DNA from: Chrysomallon squamiferum
Taxonomy: Eukaryota; Mollusca; Gastropoda; Neomphalida; Peltospiridae
Direction of reading: 5' to 3'
Assembly: GCA_012295275.1 (NCBI GenBank)
Contig: CM022672.1
Location: 14,330,495 to 14,394,494 of the forward strand
Length of the DNA stretch: 64,000 bases
Shown here: positions 1-64,000 of the stretch, piece by piece
How the letters are laid out: every line of letters starts with the position of its first letter
How positions within the stretch are numbered: position 1 is the stretch's first letter
Position numbers and translations under genes: made by a program
Notes under the pieces: model-generated
What the model was told of the DNA's origin: nothing
Databases searched by the model: none
Seen by the model: only the letters and a program-made list of their open reading frames with translations

Positions 1-354
1 GTGACTGTAAGATGCATGTTTGTTTATATATGTGTCATGTATGCATACAAAGGTTTTGTGATGTAAACATACCATATATTTGTTCATTTATGATGAGGTT
101 ACACTTAAAATATTTGTGTACATAATTACAACATACATCATTTTCTTATGACAAATGTGGTTTCTTAATTTTTTTTCATAGTAAACTGTGGTTTCTTAAG
201 AATTTTGTAACTTAATGTTTATAGATCCACAGTTTCTTTTTTAATAACAATTAAAATTATTATATTATAACAGACTAAAAAAGAAAAAAGAAAAAAACAC
301 CCCGATACACTGATAAGTAGTAAATATATTTTTTTATTTTTTTTATTTATATTT

Positions 355-389
<35 letters not shown>

Positions 390-1518
390 TTGTTGTTAAT
401 ATTGTTATTATTATTATTATTATTATTGTTATTATTATTATTATTATTTTATATATATATATAATTTTTTTTTTTTGGAAAAAGATTATTCTTTCATGCT
501 GTTTATTTTTGTCAATGATTTTTTTAAAATTAAGGGATTGAAAGAGTTTATATATACTGTATACATTTTTACAGATTCAATGAAAAGAAATTTCTTTAAA
601 GCATCTAAAATCTACACTGATAATTTAGAAAACTGTTGGGTTATTTACAAAACAAAAATGTTTATAAATATTGCACAAAAAAGCTGCTACTAATGTAAAT
701 TATTACTGTAACAAATATATATATATACCTCTGAAAGAAAATCCCTATATTTAAGAACAATATTTTGAAGCCAACTGTAAACATTATAAAATTCATATTT
801 TCTATAGAAAATATATTAATTAACAAAAAAGTTATTAAAGATAATTTAAATCAAATATCTAATGATAAAAGAAATAGTATTTTTTTTTTTTTTTTTATAA
901 AGGTTAAAATTTAAAATAAATAAAAATAATTAAATAGAGAATAATTAAAAACAAATGATAATAAACAGAAATGAATAATTCAAAAACTGCAAAAAAGTAA
1001 TAATAAAAAAAAAAAAAAAATTAAAAAAATAAAATTAAAATAAAGTAATTAAAAAATTTTTTTTTTTAAACAAAACAACAGTTATATCTTTTACCTGTAC
1101 AGGTAGAATATCAAAATTATTTCACAGCCAATATTTGACAAACTAACTGAATCTTAATAACCTAAAACAACAGAATATTTTAACAAAGCTATTAAGTATT
1201 ATTAACATATCTGAACTTGGTAAGTTAGCTGCATATCACACTTTAAGTAATTTAGTTTTGTTCTAAATATATCTTCATTTGATTATGGGAAATCACATTC
1301 TGTTTAAAAGTCATTTAAATGAACAGTGTACAAACAAAGTGCTCTGTTGAAAGCCTGAAGGTAATATCAACCAAAAAAAAAAAAAAAAAAAATTAAAAAT
1401 CAAAAAATTAAAACAAATAATGAAGTTAATCACAGAAATATCTTGATAACCATAGGTATGATTTTTTTTAATTATTATATTTTTTTAATGAGGTGTTAAA
1501 AATCCATACAAATAGTTA

Positions 1519-1561
<43 letters not shown>

Positions 1562-4001
1562 GGGGAAATCTTGTGATTTGTTCATGTTCTTATCACCCTT
1601 TGACTTTCATATAAACAAATTATTTATCTAAATGATGATTTTTCTGTTATTTTCTTCATTATTTGTACTCTAAAAATACAATAATTTAATATCTTTTTGT
1701 TCACAATGATATTGTAATTAAAAAAAATCTAAGAACAGAATTTCCTGAATTTTTTTTTTTTTTTTTTTTTTACCATATCACAGTATATGTCAGGCACAGA
1801 AGTGTATTTTTGTTTGTTAACAGTTGTAACAATTAAAAGAGACAAGTCAATAAATTTATTCCTGAACTGCACAGTGTGTCATGTATAATGTAACGATATG
1901 TCATGACAGGATTCTCTAAACATCAGTTTTGTTTCAGTGTGCATTATAATTCAAATATCACTTTTATTTGTTATTATTTTTTAAAGATAAAAAATAAATA
2001 AAAATAAAAATCTGTTCATGTAAATGAACTGTGTGTTTTTGCCTGTGTTTGTGTAAGTGGAAATGCATTTATAGTCTTTTATCTGAATAGGTTCAAAGCC
2101 TCTGCCTTTGTGGTAATGGGGACAGTGGTTAGTGGGCATTTGTAATACAGTTTATATCATGTACAGAAAAGAATGTAAAAAAATAAAAATAAAATAAAAA
2201 TAAAAGATACAATAGATGTACACGAGTGTGTAGAAAAATAGTACAAAATCTGGGACTCAAAGCTGAATGAAAAATCAAACCAAAAAAATATGCCTTGAGT
2301 TATTACAAAACGACTAAATAGAAAATATTATCTGATTTACTAAAAATAGACACAAGATAGTATTTTCTTTATCTCTTCCATTACAAACAGACATAGGAAA
2401 TGAAGGAAAACTACAAAACTAAAATGAAAAAAAAAAACAAGAAGAAAAAAAAAAGATGGAAAGAAAGAAAAATAATTAAAAAATAACCAGTCTTTTATTT
2501 TCAGAATTCTAATTTCATCAAGCAAATTATTAAAAATAATAAAAAAAATATTTGTTCAAACAAACACAGTAACTCTATGTTTAACAAGCAGTGTATGAAG
2601 TAATAATTGCTAAGATTTAAAAAAAAAAAAAAATAAAAAAAGATGAAAATATTATTGCTGCCAGTTATAATCCAAGATTAATCCAGTAAGCTTAAGTATT
2701 AACACTTAATTACATATAAACTAATAACTAAATAATCAACAAAACAATTTTTTGTAAAGTGACCTTCACCTAAAAAAGTATAAAAGGAAAAATGTGAAAG
2801 TAAAATGAAAAAAAACAAAAATTAAATTCATAAAGAAAATAGAGAAAAAAAAGGAAAACAAAAAAGGAACCAGCCTTGTTGTCATGGTGATAAGAATTGA
2901 CATAAAATTTGCTGTGGCTCTGTATAATAAAAAGCTTACAGCATGTTGATACCGTACAATGAATGTATTGATAATATCAACAAACATTATTATGATAGTA
3001 TTGATAATAATCCAGTTATATATTATTAAATTATAACAACAGCATTAATATACATACATCTTCAATTATCTGTGTGAATGCGTTTACATGTGCATGCGTG
3101 TGCATGCGTATGTGTGTAATATTGTGATAATATCAGATGTACAATTCTGTTGATAAGACTTTAGACATGCACTATAAACAAGCAATTACATAATACAGTT
3201 TAATAATATTGAAACAGTACTGATATATGAAAGTTTTGATAGCACTTGAAACATGCAATATTATGTTGATACAATACAAACAATTGAATAATATTGAAAT
3301 AGATAATATTATGAAAGAATTATATTGAAGTATTATGTATATTAATTGTATATCAGGTATAAGTCAGAAGTACATTTTTTTGTTTTAAATAACAGAATTA
3401 TTAGATAAAAAATATTATGACTTTATAAAACGTAACAAATGTATGCATCTATTTGGAAAGTGGTGGTTTAATAAGCTAACATTGAAATATTCATAAAACA
3501 ACCAAAAGTTATCGATGTTTTTTGTCTGAAATTAGGTGGGAGAAAAGAAATGACAACAAAATTTAAAAAAAAAGTAAGAGAAACATCTCAAACATGAAAA
3601 ATTAAAGCAACATTTTGCAAAATTTCTATTAACATAATGATTAACATAAATAATTATAAAAAAATAAATTAATAATTCAGTTTTTGAAAAGATTAAATAT
3701 CTTAAGTATGTATCTCCTAATTTAACATACAATACATTTGTCATGTATTTAATATCCAGCTGTATTTCATATACTTACATAATCATTTGAGAAGTATTTC
3801 CATTTATGCAACATGACCCTACATTAACCAGCATCATTTCAAGTCGTAAATATGTATGTTTCTGATTTGTTGCTATATAAATGAAAATTTAAGATCAAGA
3901 TTTCAAAAACAGAAAGGGGCTTAACTCTTGCCCAGTACATGTTAGCATCATTCTAACATAAATATACTTGTTCACAACTTATTTTTTTATTGAAAAAAAA
4001 A

Positions 4002-4032
<31 letters not shown>

Positions 4033-4849
4033 CAAAACATGTTCTCTTTGCTTTGTCGTACAAAACTAAGATTATTTTCATTTACTCATTGTTTTGCAGT
4101 AGAATTCAATAGCATGCAGTCAATAGCAAACAAATAGTAGGTTAGTATGTTTGCACCATTATTTATCTATGTGTCACTTTAAATGATGAAGATTATAATC
4201 TTGTATTAACTGGGATTAACTATAATGCTATAATACACACTGGTACAGAAATATTTTGAGAGCAATACACATTTTTTTTCTGTCAGTTTTTCATTTTAAT
4301 TTGAACTTATTAATAATTATATATCCACTTCAGCATAATTTAGAAAATATTAGATCTAAAATTTTAACAAATTATATATATAAATAATACATAATGCAAA
4401 TCCCAGCAAATATTCATTATATGACAAAACGGTGTTTTTAAAAATATCTGATATTCCATTCTTGCTAGTGTCACATTTTCACTTTAATAATAATAGTAGG
4501 TAATACACATTTGTATTACACATATTCACTAAACAAGTATTTTTATCCATGCATTGCATATATTCAACAGTTGTATGTTATACATTTTTAACAATTGTAT
4601 GTTATATATTTTCAACAATTGTATGTTGTATTTCTTCAACAATTACAAAAATAATGATTGTGCCAAAAAAAAAAAAAAAAAAAAAAAAGCCACAAACGAC
4701 TAGAGTTTTTGTTTCAATGGACAGTCGTAGACAGAAGCCTTCATTTTATAATCCACATCGGCCATCTTGAAATTCCATTCATTTTGGTCACAGAGTCATA
4801 GTGTTGTTATAACAGTAGTGTATCAGCAGCTGTTTAATAATACAGTTTC
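1..4849. other. 3' flank, no gene seen
   Basis: This stretch downstream of the ferlin gene is strongly AT-rich. It holds TTTA repeats near 357-391, ATT repeats near 405-450, a GT run at 1521-1556 and many poly-A and poly-T tracts. The open frames on either strand are short, low-complexity and unlike any protein I know. I see no RNA gene or transposon with clear ends. Confidence 0.6.
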
Positions 4850-4900
4850 GTACAGTCATAACAATGATTTATTAGAAGGTGAACAACATACATATATGTA

Positions 4901-4944
<44 letters not shown>

Positions 4945-5111
4945 TTATCACACAGTTATTATAACAAAGGTATATTAGGTGGCTGTTTAGTAATAAGTAT
5001 GCATCCCATATCAATGAGTGTTTGCTGATTGAGAAACATCTCTCAAAATAACTTGGGTAAGAATTTCTCCTGGAAACAAAATCTGAAGAATTTTGTTTGT
5101 TCAAGTCCTCT
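4850..5111 (-). other. Probable 3' UTR with poly(A) signal candidates
   Basis: The sequence following the ferlin stop codon on the minus strand carries an AATAAA hexamer at 4868-4873 and the ATTAAA variant close upstream near 4832. Either could end the mRNA. A TA microsatellite lies just inside (about 4909-4941). The length is inferred; no transcript evidence is available. Confidence 0.35.
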
Positions 5112-63496
<58,385 letters not shown>

Positions 63497-63594
63497 CTGT
63501 AACAACAATTAAATACCAGTTTCTGTAAATTATAATTTGTGGATGTGTTTTTTTTTTTGGTTTTTTGCACGTATATGCTGAGTATATGAAAGAG

Positions 63595-64000
<406 letters not shown>

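Overview
The window is AT-rich animal genomic DNA with short exons, long introns and very dense simple-sequence repeats. Almost all of it is one gene on the minus strand. It runs from exons near 63.5 kb down to a stop codon at 5112-5114. The gene encodes a type I ferlin (dysferlin/myoferlin class), a large tail-anchored protein with several C2 domains that acts in calcium-dependent membrane fusion and repair. The protein is invertebrate-like. Repeat fragments that resemble elements I remember from molluscs suggest a mollusc or a close lophotrochozoan, but the species is not determined.

I placed 46 exons with intact GT-AG borders and consistent phases, two alternative exon copies and one decayed exon. 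Protein order (right to left in the window): C2A-C2B linker (exons 1 and/or 2), C2B and FerI (3-6), C2C (7-12), FerA (14-17), FerB (18-19), DysF (19-26), C2D (27-29), C2E (29-32), acidic linker (33-36), C2F (37-40), C2G (42-46), juxtamembrane part, transmembrane helix and short tail (47-49). C2A and the true 5' end lie beyond the right edge. The part seen is about 5.4 kb of coding sequence, as expected for a protein of roughly 2,000 residues.

The most interesting features are these. (1) Two alternative 77-bp exons (11a, 11b) for the same calcium-loop segment of C2C have the same length and phase; exactly one must be used to keep frame. (2) Two different phase-0 exons (1 and 2) end in the same K-P-x-x-F-Q module before C2B, and a CpG-richer block upstream of exon 2 might be an internal promoter. 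(3) Tandem repeats repeatedly begin at, and contain copies of, exon-intron junctions (exons 3, 7, 9, 13, 18, 24, 44 and perhaps others), so introns carry decoy splice sites. (4) The frame is broken in the linker (exon 1) and in the FerB/DysF part (exons 18, 22, 24), which means either consensus-sequence errors or damage to the gene.

The left 4.85 kb is 3' flank with no supported gene. The 24.7-27.9 kb intron carries a small inverted-repeat transposon with a target duplication beside a probable degenerate SINE.
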